A stretch of DNA of 64,000 bases from Xiheibacterium sp038325765 (GTDB lineage Bacteria; Myxococcota_A; Polyangia; Nannocystales; Nannocystaceae). This document shows, piece after piece, positions 13,121 to 22,134 of this stretch. The notes below the pieces were generated by a model. The model was given only the letters and a program-made list of their open reading frames with translations, was not told the origin of the DNA and searched no databases. The DNA is taken from the NCBI GenBank assembly GCA_038325765.1, contig JBBQJI010000010.1, positions 1 to 64,000 of the forward strand, in the 5' to 3' direction. The position numbers and the translations under genes are program-made. Position 1 is the stretch's first letter. Every line of letters begins with the position of its first letter.

Positions 13121-14278
13121 CTAGCGGCGCGGGGTGGTCATAAGCGAGTCCAGAATCCACGCGGCGATCCGACGGGCTCCGTCGGGCGGCCGCGTTCGCG
13201 CGAGTGCGTCTCGCATCGCGTCGCGACGCGGTGCCTCGCCGACCAGCCTCGCGATCGCGTCGCCCAGGGGCGCCACGTTGTGTGCGGGCACGATGTGGTC
13301 GGGCACCACGATCGCGCCGCCGGCCTTCACGAGCGGCTGCGTGTTCGCGCGCTGGTGACCGTCTGCGTGGTAGGGGTTGGGCGAGAAGATGGTCGGCGTC
13401 GCGTTGGCCCACGCCTCGGCGACGCTGCCCGCTCCAGCGCGGCTGATGGCGAGGTCGGCCGCGTGCCAGGCATCGCCCATGCGATCGCAGTAGGCCACGA
13501 CACGCGCGGCGACGCCGGCACGATCGTACGCGGCCTGCAGCTCGGCCGGATCGAAGCCGCCGCACTGGTGGAAGATCTGCCACTCGGCGAGGCCGGCTGC
13601 GCGCGCGGGTACGTCGACGATCGCCATCATCGCGCGGATGAGCGACTCGGCGCCGTGCGTGGCGCCGGTGACGAACAACGTGGGTTTCGTGGGGTGCAGG
13701 CCGAGGCGAACGCGGGCAAGGCTGCGATCGCCCGCGCCGAGCGAGGCTCGGCGCAGCGGGAAACCGATGATCTCCGCCTGCGGCAGCATCTCGCTCGCGT
13801 ATGCCGAGAACACCTTGCTGCACTCGCGGCGCAGATGGACGTTGGCCTTGCCGGGGATCGCGTCGAGGTTGACCATCGCGCGCGGAATCCCGAGCCTGCG
13901 CGCCGCGACCAGGGCGGGGCCGGACACGAAGCCACCCGTGGCGACGACGGCGGCGATGGGCTCGCGGCGGATGAGCGCCACTGCGTCTGCGATGGCGCGC
14001 CGCCACGCGAGCAGAAAGCCCAGCGCGCGCCAAGGCTCGCGCACCGGCGGCAACGGCCGCACGGCGCTGGGTGTGTAGGCGAGCTCCAGCCGCTTCATCG
14101 TCTGGGCGTCACCAGGGCGGTCCGACACCAGCATGTGCACCGCCGGCGCCTCGGCTTCGCCCCGGGCTGTGGCCTCGTGTGCGAGGCACTCCGCCACTGC
14201 GACGCTCGGATAAATGTGGCCGCCGGTTCCGCCGCCCGCGAAGAGCACCGTCGTCCGCGTCGTCGTCCGCGTCGTCAC
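13121..14278 (-). CDS. MurG-like family 28 glycosyltransferase
   Basis: A 385-aa GT-B fold glycosyltransferase related to MurG, the enzyme that adds GlcNAc to lipid I. Visible are the N-terminal glycine loop GGGTGGHIYPSVAVAE, a GGFVSGP loop, IPGKAN, and the C-terminal SRAGAGSVAEAW nucleotide-sugar segment. Several MurG hallmarks differ: the usual GGSQGA is GATHGAES. It is also not in a division/cell-wall cluster. It could be the only MurG or a paralogue that glycosylates another lipid or natural product. The start is GTG at 14278, giving a Thr/Arg repeat (MTTRTTTRTT) encoded by a short DNA repeat; a start slightly downstream is possible. Convergent with rpsG and divergent from the sigma factor gene. 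Confidence 0.75.
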   Translation of the reverse strand: MTTRTTTRTTVLFAGGGTGGHIYPSVAVAECLAHEATARGEAEAPAVHMLVSDRPGDAQTMKRLELAYTPSAVRPLPPVREPWRALGFLLAWRRAIADAVALIRREPIAAVVATGGFVSGPALVAARRLGIPRAMVNLDAIPGKANVHLRRECSKVFSAYASEMLPQAEIIGFPLRRASLGAGDRSLARVRLGLHPTKPTLFVTGATHGAESLIRAMMAIVDVPARAAGLAEWQIFHQCGGFDPAELQAAYDRAGVAARVVAYCDRMGDAWHAADLAISRAGAGSVAEAWANATPTIFSPNPYHADGHQRANTQPLVKAGGAIVVPDHIVPAHNVAPLGDAIARLVGEAPRRDAMRDALARTRPPDGARRIAAWILDSLMTTPRR

Positions 14279-14328
14279 TGGAGCGATCCTAGCAGGACGA
14301 CTCGACGCCGCGGTACCATGGGAGTGCC

Positions 14329-15237
14329 GTGGGTACTGCGCGCTCCCAGCTCGTCGAGGCCTTCCTCGGCCGCGTCGCTCCGGCGCAGCGCGACGCCTAC
14401 GCGGCGCTCGCCAACCTCGACGAGCTGCTCGGAGACATGCTCGCGCAGGCGCTCGCGGTGTGGCCGCAGATCCCGCTCGGTGCCGATCATTTCCTCGGCT
14501 TCGTGGCCGAGCGTCTGCCTGCGGAGCAGAGCCCCGAAGAAGCGCTCGGCGGCCTCTTCGTCTCCGACATGTTCCTCGCGTGCGCCTGCGCGCGACAGGA
14601 GCGGCGCGCCCTCGAGGCGTTCGAGCGCGACTTCGCGGCCGAGATCGCCCGCGGCGTGACGCAGATGGCCGGCGACGAGATCCGCGGCGATGATTTCAAG
14701 CAGGAGGTCCGCCACAAGCTGTTCATGGGCAAGCCGCCGGCGGGGCCCAAGATCGGCGAGTACTCCGGTCGCGGCAGTCTGCGGCGATGGGTGCGGATCA
14801 CCGCACGTCGCACGTACATCGATATCATGCGCACCCGGCAGCGCCAGCCCGAGGTGCTCGTCGGCGACGAGATCGTCTCGGAGCGCGCGAGCGAGGGCGA
14901 CCCCGAGCTGGCCTACATCAAGGAGCGCTACAAGCAGGAGTTCCGCACCGCGTTCACGGCCGCGCTCGGCACCCTGTCGACGCGCCAGCGCAACCTGCTG
15001 CGCCACCACTTCGTGCATCGGCTGCGGTTCGACGAGATCGCCGGCATCTACCGCGTCCATCGGGCCACCGTCGCGCGCTGGGTCGCCGATGCCCGCCTCG
15101 GCCTGCTCGAGCGCACGCGGGCCATCTTGCGCGATCAGATCGCCGTCGAGGGCACAGAACTCGACAGCATCATGCGGCTGGTGACGGCGGATCTCGACGT
15201 CACGGTGAGCCGGCTGCTCAAGCGTCCGACTCTCTGA
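14329..15237 (+). CDS. ECF-like sigma factor, Myxococcus-type family
   Basis: A 302-aa sigma-70-related protein of the type found mostly in myxobacteria. A long N-terminal part (about 1-140) has no standard domain. It is followed by a sigma region 2-like segment (GRGSLRRWVRITARRTYIDIMRT, near residue 150) and a region 4 helix-turn-helix (LSTRQRNLLRHHFVHRL, then DEIAGIYRVHRATVARWV, about 220-260). It would direct RNA polymerase to alternative promoters. The start is GTG at 14329 with GGGAG just upstream; a TACCAT hexamer nine bases before the start may be its -10 box. No anti-sigma gene is adjacent. Confidence 0.85.
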   Translation: MGTARSQLVEAFLGRVAPAQRDAYAALANLDELLGDMLAQALAVWPQIPLGADHFLGFVAERLPAEQSPEEALGGLFVSDMFLACACARQERRALEAFERDFAAEIARGVTQMAGDEIRGDDFKQEVRHKLFMGKPPAGPKIGEYSGRGSLRRWVRITARRTYIDIMRTRQRQPEVLVGDEIVSERASEGDPELAYIKERYKQEFRTAFTAALGTLSTRQRNLLRHHFVHRLRFDEIAGIYRVHRATVARWVADARLGLLERTRAILRDQIAVEGTELDSIMRLVTADLDVTVSRLLKRPTL

Positions 15238-15295
15238 CGGCACGCGAGGCCCCTTGGCTGGGCCACGGGCGCCGCGCGGGGACTCGAGGTTCGCC

Positions 15296-16468
15296 TCAAG
15301 GGTCGCCGCGGACGACGGTCACGCCACCGCGGGCGAAGGTGCCGGCGACGAGTTCCGCGGCACCGTCGCCATCGAGGTCAGCGACGGCGAGCTGATCGAT
15401 CGCGGCGCCGACCTCGACGTCGGCGGTGTAGGCCCAGCCGCCCTCGCCGTCGCCGAGCCAGATCTCGACGTCGGTGGCCGCCGGGTCGAAGAACGCGAAG
15501 TCGAGCGCACCGTCGCCGTCGACGTCGCCTGCCGCGAGGGGCCGCTCCTCCGCGATGTCGATCTCGGTCTCGCGCTCGCGCCACAGGCTGCCTTCGCGCC
15601 CGCGCCAGACCTCGAAGGTCGCAGGGTCGGCGCGCACGACGAGCATCTCGTCGTCGCCGTCGCCGTCGATGTCGCGGAAGGCGACGCCGCGGCAAGCCGG
15701 TAGCTCGTCCAGGGCGACGGGCGGCGCGAAGGGCCCGCCGGTGCCGCGGGCGAGCCGCGGCGGCTGGGTTGGGTCGGCGTGGGAGAGCAACACGTCGGGC
15801 AGTGCGTCGTCGTCGATGGCACCGACCGAGAAGCCCAAGGGCTCGTCTGGCGCGCCGAGGGTGCCCACCCACGTGGCGTGGGGCGGGCCGTATCCGCCGC
15901 GGCCGTCGCCGGGGGCCCACGAGAGCACGATCGCGTCGCCCGCGACCCCGAGGGCGATCACGTCGGCGAGACCGTCGCGATCGACATCGAGGATCGACGA
16001 CGTCCGCGTCAACAGGTCGAGATCGACGAACGCAGGCGGAGCGAAGGCGCCGGCACCGTCGGCGACGAACACCAGCATCGTGTCGTCGCAGAGGTTCACC
16101 AGCAGGTCGGTGACGTCATCGCCGTTTGCGTCGCCCAGGGCAGGGTGCGCGCTGCAGCCGTACACGCCGGCGTCGCGCGGGACACCGAGGGCGCCGTCCT
16201 CACCCGTGACCGACACGGCACCGACGACGCCGAGCTCGGGCGTGGTGCCGGTCACCAGGACGTCGGGCCTCTCGTCGGCGTCGAACGGCGCGACGCGCAG
16301 GGCGATCGGGGTGAAGTTCATCGCGAGGAACTCGGTGCCATCCTCGAAGCACGCCTCGCCGGGGGTGGCGACGCCATCACCACAGTGGGTCGGGCGCAGG
16401 ACCCTGTCGACGCAGCCGCCGAGCGACAAGGTCGCGAGGAGCGTGGCGGCCGTGCGGACGGGGGGCAT
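15296..16468 (-). CDS. FG-GAP/VCBS repeat lipoprotein
   Basis: A 390-aa lipoprotein with a signal ending in LSLGGC (Cys19). A CGDGVATPGEACFEDG motif of the myxobacterial Cys-rich (DUF4215-like) type follows. The rest consists of FG-GAP repeats, seen as calcium-loop motifs such as DANGDD, DVDRDG, DIDGDGDD, DVDGDG and DLDGDG, which normally build a beta-propeller. It is probably displayed on the outer membrane or cell surface; ligand unknown. A TAACGT hexamer lies six bases before the ATG, with no Shine-Dalgarno sequence, suggesting a leaderless mRNA. It is 104 bases downstream of the HhH outer-membrane gene, on the same strand, but probably has its own promoter. Confidence 0.85.
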   Translation of the reverse strand: MPPVRTAATLLATLSLGGCVDRVLRPTHCGDGVATPGEACFEDGTEFLAMNFTPIALRVAPFDADERPDVLVTGTTPELGVVGAVSVTGEDGALGVPRDAGVYGCSAHPALGDANGDDVTDLLVNLCDDTMLVFVADGAGAFAPPAFVDLDLLTRTSSILDVDRDGLADVIALGVAGDAIVLSWAPGDGRGGYGPPHATWVGTLGAPDEPLGFSVGAIDDDALPDVLLSHADPTQPPRLARGTGGPFAPPVALDELPACRGVAFRDIDGDGDDEMLVVRADPATFEVWRGREGSLWRERETEIDIAEERPLAAGDVDGDGALDFAFFDPAATDVEIWLGDGEGGWAYTADVEVGAAIDQLAVADLDGDGAAELVAGTFARGGVTVVRGDP

Positions 16469-16474
16469 GGTGTC

Positions 16475-16480
16475 ACGTTA
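16475..16480 (-). promoter_or_regulatory. candidate -10 box of the FG-GAP gene
   Basis: Reads TAACGT on the minus strand, six bases before the ATG at 16468. No -35 box was found at the expected distance. A start of transcription at the ATG itself is implied. Confidence 0.4.
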
Positions 16481-16512
16481 GCACGGGCCCAAGATGGCGG
16501 GCGCACGGCGAT

Positions 16513-16556
16513 GGGGGGCGCCGGGGGCGATGGGGTCGCCGGGGGCGGGGGTGGGG
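16513..16556 (+). other. G-quadruplex-prone G-run cluster
   Basis: Six runs of four to six G residues (16513, 16523, 16532, 16541, 16547, 16553) lie within 44 bases of the gap between the HhH outer-membrane gene stop and the FG-GAP gene start. Both flanking genes are on the minus strand, so their RNA would carry C runs and the template strand the G runs. Confidence 0.6.
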
Positions 16557-16572
16557 CGAGCGCAGGCCCCGG

Positions 16573-18846
16573 CTAGAACCGCGACTCGACCTCGAACAGC
16601 AGCCAGTGCTCGGGGTTGGGCGAGCGCACCTGGGTCGAGAGGCGATCGTCGATGCGGAAGATGACGTCGTAGCGGATGCGCGGCGTCAGCCACCGGGCCA
16701 CGCGGTACGAGACGTCGAGGTAGCCCCACACCGACTCCTCGAGGCGGCTCTTGTCGGCGATGTCGTCGCTGTAGTAGCGCCAGCGCATGCGCAGGCGCAG
16801 GGGATCGATCGGGCGCACCGACATCTGCATGAACGCGTTGGCGTCTTGGCGGATCGAGCCGGGGTAGTTGCCGTCGTCGACGAAGTCGTGGCGGTAGCTG
16901 AGCAGCAGCCACACCCGCGGATGCGGGGCGAAGCGCAGCCGGGGTGTCACCGAGTAGCGCTCGCCGGTGCACACGTTGAGCGCGTCGGTGTTGCCGGGAT
17001 CGGGGATGCCGTCGGAGAAGTCGGTGGGGTTGAGCTGCAGTGAGTCATTGGCGTCGAAGGCGCTGGCGATGTCGCCGAGATCGCAGAACGACTCGGTGAT
17101 CTGACGCCCCGCGAGCAAGGGGTCGGTGTCGCCGTCGACGCCCAGCACGCGATCGGCCGATCGCAGGTTGCGATCGCGGACCTCGAACCACAGCCCGGGG
17201 CGGAACCATCGGTTCACGTCGACATCGGCGCGGGCATACGTGACGATCTGCACCTGGTCGCCGGCGGTGTCCGACCACAGATCGAAGTACGTGCGCAGCG
17301 ACGCGCGGTCGGCCAGGTATGCGCTGTAGCGGATCCGGCCACCGGCCTCGTCGCTGGCCCGCAGGCCGCCGCTGAGATCGGCGGCGGCGATCGGCCGCGC
17401 GAACGGGTTGACGTAGTCCTCGTCGTAGAACCGCGCCGAGACCTCGATTTCGTGCACATCCCACGTGGCGGTGTGGCGCAAGATGGCCGCGTATCCGCCG
17501 CCGAGCTCGCCGCGCTGGTTGTCGAAGCTGCGCGAGACCTCGGCGAACAGATCGGCCCAGCGGTGGCCCCACGACGCGTCGGCGCCCACGGCCCCGAACG
17601 TGCCGCCGGCGGGGAAGGGCGAGTACGGGCGGAAGTCGAGGTCCACGCCCTGAGCCAACCACTGCGGCCTGGCGCCGTAGCCGGTGACGCCGACATGGGT
17701 CCGGCGATCGTGGAACCACGAGAAGTTGCCGCCGCCCAGCACCAGGTTGAACATGTTGGGCAGGGTCTGGAACGCGAACTCGCTGGTCTCGGCGAGCGCC
17801 GGGTTGGGCCGCCTGTACACCGGCGGCGCGCTGCACGACGGATCGTCGGAGTTCGGGTCCGTGCACTGGTCCCTGTCGTAGATCTGATACTGATAGATGT
17901 CTCGCGGCTGATACGAGAAAAACCCGTAGAGCTGCAGCCACCCCTGACCGGCCTTGATGCGCTTGGCCCCGGCGGCGACCCCGAGCAGGCCGATGCGGAA
18001 CGAATGATCCGGCGTCACGTAGATGTCGCGGTTGCACGGCGTGGCGTCGAGCTCGCCGGCCGACTCCTTGCAAAGGCGCGTGAGCTCGACTCGGCGGACC
18101 AGGGTGTCGTCGAGATAGAAGCCGTTGGGGGTGTAGCGACCGCTGTTGTCGAACGTGAGCCGCTGGCCGAACCCGATGCGGTAGGTGCCGGCGATGACGC
18201 CGTACTCGGGCGTGTCCCACTGCACGAAGACCTTGGGCAATCGGACCCGCGGCGCCTGGCCGTCGGCGATGAGGCCTTGGCGGTTCGGATCCCACGTGAC
18301 CGGGCCGATGCGATTGCGCGTGAGCTGGCCGGCGAAGCCCAACGTCAGGTGACGCAGCGTGGTGATGCGGGCCTGCAGCGCCATCGCCGGGACCCGACGG
18401 TCGCGGGCGGTCCACACCGTCTGGTGCTGCACGAAGCCGTTGATGGGGGCCCGGCGCTTGGTCGGATCGACGACGGTGAAAAACGGGGCGAGGGCCGCGA
18501 GATGGCGCGCCGACAGCACGCCGGCGGGCACCAGCGCCGCCGGATCGCGGATGCGGCCGGCCTCGGCACGATACGCGAGCAGGCGATCGACGTCGGTGTA
18601 GGTCAAGTTGGGCAGGGCGTAGAGGACCTCGCGACTGGCGGTGTCGAGGTCGGTGCCGCGCCGCAGCATCTCTTGCAGCGAGAGGAAGGTGGCCTCGCTG
18701 ATCTGCGAGGTGACGTACAGATCGTAGAGCTCGTCCTCGTCCTCGATGTCGATGAACATCTCGTACTCGATGGCATGGGCGGGCCCGGCGATCGACCACA
18801 GCGCGCACGCCACCAGCACCAGCCACCAGCGTCTCAGCCTAGTCAC
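16573..18846 (-). CDS. outer-membrane-like protein with helix-hairpin-helix N-terminus
   Basis: A 757-aa exported protein with a signal peptide ending at GPAHA. Residues about 30-110 resemble the ComEA-type helix-hairpin-helix DNA-binding unit (ASREVLYALPNLTYTDVDRLLAY, then a second copy-like PAALVPAGVLSARHLAAL). The remaining 600 residues alternate short aromatic-rich strands and end in VESRF, with a terminal phenylalanine as in outer-membrane beta-barrels. It is the last gene of a five-gene operon: its start overlaps the stop of the second nuclease gene by eight bases. A role in binding or moving DNA at the outer membrane is inferred from the hairpin motif and the nuclease neighbours, not proven. 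No characterised homologue is recognised. Confidence 0.75.
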   Translation of the reverse strand: MTRLRRWWLVLVACALWSIAGPAHAIEYEMFIDIEDEDELYDLYVTSQISEATFLSLQEMLRRGTDLDTASREVLYALPNLTYTDVDRLLAYRAEAGRIRDPAALVPAGVLSARHLAALAPFFTVVDPTKRRAPINGFVQHQTVWTARDRRVPAMALQARITTLRHLTLGFAGQLTRNRIGPVTWDPNRQGLIADGQAPRVRLPKVFVQWDTPEYGVIAGTYRIGFGQRLTFDNSGRYTPNGFYLDDTLVRRVELTRLCKESAGELDATPCNRDIYVTPDHSFRIGLLGVAAGAKRIKAGQGWLQLYGFFSYQPRDIYQYQIYDRDQCTDPNSDDPSCSAPPVYRRPNPALAETSEFAFQTLPNMFNLVLGGGNFSWFHDRRTHVGVTGYGARPQWLAQGVDLDFRPYSPFPAGGTFGAVGADASWGHRWADLFAEVSRSFDNQRGELGGGYAAILRHTATWDVHEIEVSARFYDEDYVNPFARPIAAADLSGGLRASDEAGGRIRYSAYLADRASLRTYFDLWSDTAGDQVQIVTYARADVDVNRWFRPGLWFEVRDRNLRSADRVLGVDGDTDPLLAGRQITESFCDLGDIASAFDANDSLQLNPTDFSDGIPDPGNTDALNVCTGERYSVTPRLRFAPHPRVWLLLSYRHDFVDDGNYPGSIRQDANAFMQMSVRPIDPLRLRMRWRYYSDDIADKSRLEESVWGYLDVSYRVARWLTPRIRYDVIFRIDDRLSTQVRSPNPEHWLLFEVESRF

Positions 18847-19327
18847 AGCTGATCTCCTCGCACGCGCCCCACAGCCCCGCCATCGTCAGCTGCGCCGCGT
18901 GCTCGAGGTCGTCGAACTCGTCGGCCCGTGTCGCGCCGTTGGGTGGGATCCGCAGGACGCACGCGTAGCCGCGTTCGACCATGAGCGCGTTGATCTCGCG
19001 GCCCTCGACCGAGACGTAGGCGAGCAGGCGGCCGTAGCGATCCTCGCAGACCTCGTCGTAGACGAGCTCGATCTCGCGGCCCTCGACGGCCTGGCGGTTG
19101 AACGCCGCCGCCTCGGCGCCGTAGCAATCGTTCTTGCCGCCCGTAGTCTCGGGCGTGTCGATCATCAGGTAGCGGACCCGCTCGCCCGTGGTCAGCTCGA
19201 CGGTGTCGCCGTCGATGACGCGCGCGACCGTGGCGACCGCAGGCCCGCAGCGCTCGGGCCCGTCACAGGCCCAGGCCGTCGCGAGGCCGGCGAGAAACGC
19301 CAGACTGATGTGCCCGCGGTGGATCAC
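18839..19327 (-). CDS. exported staphylococcal-type nuclease (SNase) B
   Basis: A 162-aa thermonuclease-fold enzyme that would hydrolyse DNA and RNA outside the cytoplasm using calcium. The catalytic set is intact: DGDT, the RYLMIDTPET segment (Arg, Asp, Thr and Glu of the active site) and the later arginine in DRYGRLLAYV. A signal sequence with a weak lipobox (TAWAC) precedes it. The start chosen is GTG at 19327, which overlaps the stop of the preceding lamin-tail gene as GTGA; a longer frame to 19396 would overlap it by 70 bases. Its end overlaps the start of the HhH outer-membrane gene. It is the minimal single-domain member of the two nucleases in this operon. Confidence 0.88.
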   Translation of the reverse strand: MIHRGHISLAFLAGLATAWACDGPERCGPAVATVARVIDGDTVELTTGERVRYLMIDTPETTGGKNDCYGAEAAAFNRQAVEGREIELVYDEVCEDRYGRLLAYVSVEGREINALMVERGYACVLRIPPNGATRADEFDDLEHAAQLTMAGLWGACEEISCD

Positions 19328-22122
19328 GGGCAGGCGTCGTTGGTCGCAGCCGGGGTGCCGCTGTCGCCGGCGCCGTAGACTGTCGTCGCGGCGCACCAGT
19401 TGGTCGCGTCGTCATTCGCGCCTGTGTCCACCGAACCCTCGTCGAGGCTGCGCGAGGCACCGGTGGGCACCGTGGCCCACGCGATCGCGTCGAGCACGGC
19501 GTCGTCGACCCCGATGCCCATCCCACCGTTGCTGTTGACCAGTGAGAAGCCGAACACGAAGCCGCCCTCGGGCAGCCCGCCGTTCGCCACGGGGTCGGGG
19601 TTGCGGACGAACAGTACTCGGTCGCCGCTCTCGACCTCGAGGCACGCGGGCGAGCCGAGCGTCTGCACCGCCGTCGGAGTGACGCCGTCGTCGAGGCGGA
19701 AGACCTGCACTCCGTTGAGGTCGAAGTCGGCCAACGCGGCGACCTCGAACCACTCGCCGGCCGCATCGCCGACCGCGGCGGGATTCGCCATCAGCTCGGT
19801 GATGACCACCTCGCCCGGGCCGGGCGCCACGATCGCCCGCATGCTGACGCCGTCGTCGCACATGCCGTCCTGCTGGCCGCCACCGCAGTCGTTGCCCACG
19901 GCGCCTGGGCTGCCCCGATCGCCGGCACCGTACACCGCCGTCGCCGCGCAGAAGTTGCCCTGGTCGTCGTTGTCCATCGGGTTCTCCGCGGCGGGGTCGA
20001 GCGTGGTGGCCGTGCCCGGGCTCGAGCCGCTGTAGGTGATGACGTCGAGCGCCTCGCCGCCGTAGCCGACGAAGAGGCTGCCGCCGGCGTTGGCCAGGCC
20101 GAAGCCGAAGGTCGCCAGCACCGGATCGAGTCCACCGTTGACCAGGGGGTCGGCGCTGCGGGCCAAGACGACGCGGCTGCCCGCGGACACCGCGAGGCAG
20201 TCGCCGCCGACGTCCAGGGTGACGTCGACGTTGCCGACCTCGCGGCCGAACTCGACGCCGTTGAGATCGACGTCCGCGGTGACGAGCACCTCGAACCATT
20301 CGCCGTTGGCGTCGGTGACCGCCGATGGGTCGGGCATGAACTCGGTGATGACGAGGTCGCCCAGCGCCGGCGCGACGGTCGGCCGCTCGTCGCCGCCATC
20401 GCTGCAGGTGCCCGGCGACACGGTGCCGCACGCGGGGTTCTCCGCGCCGGGCGTGCCGAGATCGCCGTCGCCATAGGCGGAGGTCGACGTGCACCACGCC
20501 GCGGGATCGTCGTTGCCGACCGGATCCGTGATCGACGGGTCGAGGGCCGTGGAGGCGCCGGCGACAGACGTCGCCCACGTGATCTCGTCGAGCACCGTGC
20601 CCGAGTGGCCGATGAACAGGTTGCCGTCGCTGTTCACCAAGGAGAACGAGAACGTCGCGGCCACCTCGGGGATGCCGCCGTTGGTGGCGGGATCGTCCTC
20701 GCGGGCGATGGCGACGTGGTCGTCGACACCCACGAGGATGCAGTCGGACGCCGTGATCGTGGATTGCACCTCGCCGTCGCGGCCGAGCTCGAGGCCGTTG
20801 AGGTGGACCGCCGCGTTGGCGCGGATCTCGATCCACTCGCCCGCCGGATCGTCGACCGCCGACGGGTTGGCGATGAACTCGGTGATGACGAGATCACCTG
20901 TGGACGGCGGGATGACGTCGACGAATGCCGTGCCGTTGAAGCACTGGCCGTCGGGGGGCGCGACGTCGCAGGTGACGTCGTTGGCCGCGCCCGGCGTGCC
21001 GCGATCGCCGTCGCCGTAGGGCGTCTGCGCGGCGCAGAAGGCCATGGGATTGTCGTTGGCCTCGGCGCTGAGGTAGGCAGGGTCGAGGGCGCTCGCGGCC
21101 CCGGGGCTGGATCCGCTCCAGGTGATCTGATCGAGGATGTCCTCGCCATAGCCGAGGATCAGCGCACCGGCGGAGTTGCCCAGGGCGAAGATGAACTCGG
21201 CATCGACGACCGGCAGCCCGCCGTTCACCGCCGCGTCGATCTCGCGGGCGACGACGAAGTAAGCGCCGGCCTCGACCGTGATGCACTCGGCGCCGGCGAT
21301 GCCACCGTCGGGCTCGCCCTCGACACGGGCGAAGCTCACGCCGTTGAGGTCGACGCGGGTGTGCGCGTAGATCTCGAACCACTCACCTTCGGAATCGCCG
21401 ACGATGTCCGGGTCGGCGTGGAACTCGCTGATGACGAGGTCGCCGATCTGCGGGGCCACTACGTCGCGCAGCTCGCCGTTCTCGGTGCACGTGGTCGGCA
21501 CGCCGACCCCCGCGCAGGCGTCGTTGGCGGCGCCGGGGGTGCCCGCGAGCTCGTCGTCGAACTGCGAGGTCGCGTCGCACCACGAGGTGAGATCGTCGTT
21601 GGCGGTGGCGTCGGGGGGACGTCCGCCGTCGAAGCCGCGGGACGTGCCGTCCTTGGCGCCATCGTAGAGCACGACATCGATGGGGCTGTCGCCGCACGAG
21701 ACCGCAAGGGTGCCGGCGGTGTTCCGCAGATCCCCGAGGTCGTTGCCGTAGCCGTAGTCGACGTACTCGGGGCGGACCTCCTCGATGACGTTGCCGACCA
21801 CCAGGTACTGGCCGGGCTCGATCGAGAGCTCGGCGAAGGCGTGCTCCTTGATCGAGCCGCCCTCGGCGGTCGCGCTGCGCAGCAAGAGGCCCGTGAGGTC
21901 GATCGGTGCGTCGGTCGCGTTGTAGATCTCGAACCACTCCTTGCCCGAGTCGGTGCCCGAGGGGTTCGCGAGGATCTCGGTGATGACGAGATCGCCCGGG
22001 AGCACGCCGGCCCCGCAGGTGCCGGTGCGTGCCTGGTCTCCGTCACCGCAGGCGGCGACCCCAGTCATGAGGCAGGCGATGGCGAACAGATGGGGTGTGG
22101 CGCGCGGGTGCATGGCGTTCAT
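19324..22122 (-). CDS. lipoprotein with five lamin-tail domain repeats
   Basis: A 932-aa lipoprotein (lipobox GVAAC). Five lamin-tail domain (LTD) units are evident, each opening with a GDLVITE-like strand and a GEWFEI segment about 20 residues later. They begin near residues 43, 227, 413, 590 and 770, separated by linkers rich in Gly/Asp with paired cysteines and a repeated GDRGTPGAAND-like end. LTDs are Ig-like folds found in bacterial exported proteins, often beside nucleases or ComEC-like proteins, and are thought to bind DNA or surfaces. It lies 12 bases after SNase A and overlaps SNase B by four bases, so the three are co-translated. A start at the second ATG (22113) is equally good. 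The five repeats differ enough in sequence to be old. Confidence 0.87.
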   Translation of the reverse strand: MNAMHPRATPHLFAIACLMTGVAACGDGDQARTGTCGAGVLPGDLVITEILANPSGTDSGKEWFEIYNATDAPIDLTGLLLRSATAEGGSIKEHAFAELSIEPGQYLVVGNVIEEVRPEYVDYGYGNDLGDLRNTAGTLAVSCGDSPIDVVLYDGAKDGTSRGFDGGRPPDATANDDLTSWCDATSQFDDELAGTPGAANDACAGVGVPTTCTENGELRDVVAPQIGDLVISEFHADPDIVGDSEGEWFEIYAHTRVDLNGVSFARVEGEPDGGIAGAECITVEAGAYFVVAREIDAAVNGGLPVVDAEFIFALGNSAGALILGYGEDILDQITWSGSSPGAASALDPAYLSAEANDNPMAFCAAQTPYGDGDRGTPGAANDVTCDVAPPDGQCFNGTAFVDVIPPSTGDLVITEFIANPSAVDDPAGEWIEIRANAAVHLNGLELGRDGEVQSTITASDCILVGVDDHVAIAREDDPATNGGIPEVAATFSFSLVNSDGNLFIGHSGTVLDEITWATSVAGASTALDPSITDPVGNDDPAAWCTSTSAYGDGDLGTPGAENPACGTVSPGTCSDGGDERPTVAPALGDLVITEFMPDPSAVTDANGEWFEVLVTADVDLNGVEFGREVGNVDVTLDVGGDCLAVSAGSRVVLARSADPLVNGGLDPVLATFGFGLANAGGSLFVGYGGEALDVITYSGSSPGTATTLDPAAENPMDNDDQGNFCAATAVYGAGDRGSPGAVGNDCGGGQQDGMCDDGVSMRAIVAPGPGEVVITELMANPAAVGDAAGEWFEVAALADFDLNGVQVFRLDDGVTPTAVQTLGSPACLEVESGDRVLFVRNPDPVANGGLPEGGFVFGFSLVNSNGGMGIGVDDAVLDAIAWATVPTGASRSLDEGSVDTGANDDATNWCAATTVYGAGDSGTPAATNDACP

Positions 22123-22134
22123 CCGGGTTCGGGA

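Noticed and set aside
13121..14278. part of a division and cell-wall (dcw) cluster
   Set aside because: No mur, fts or mra gene is adjacent; the protein also departs from MurG at the GGSQGA motif.
19328..19396. longer start for SNase B
   Set aside because: It would overlap the lamin-tail gene by more than 70 bases and place a basic segment before the signal peptide; the GTGA junction is better.
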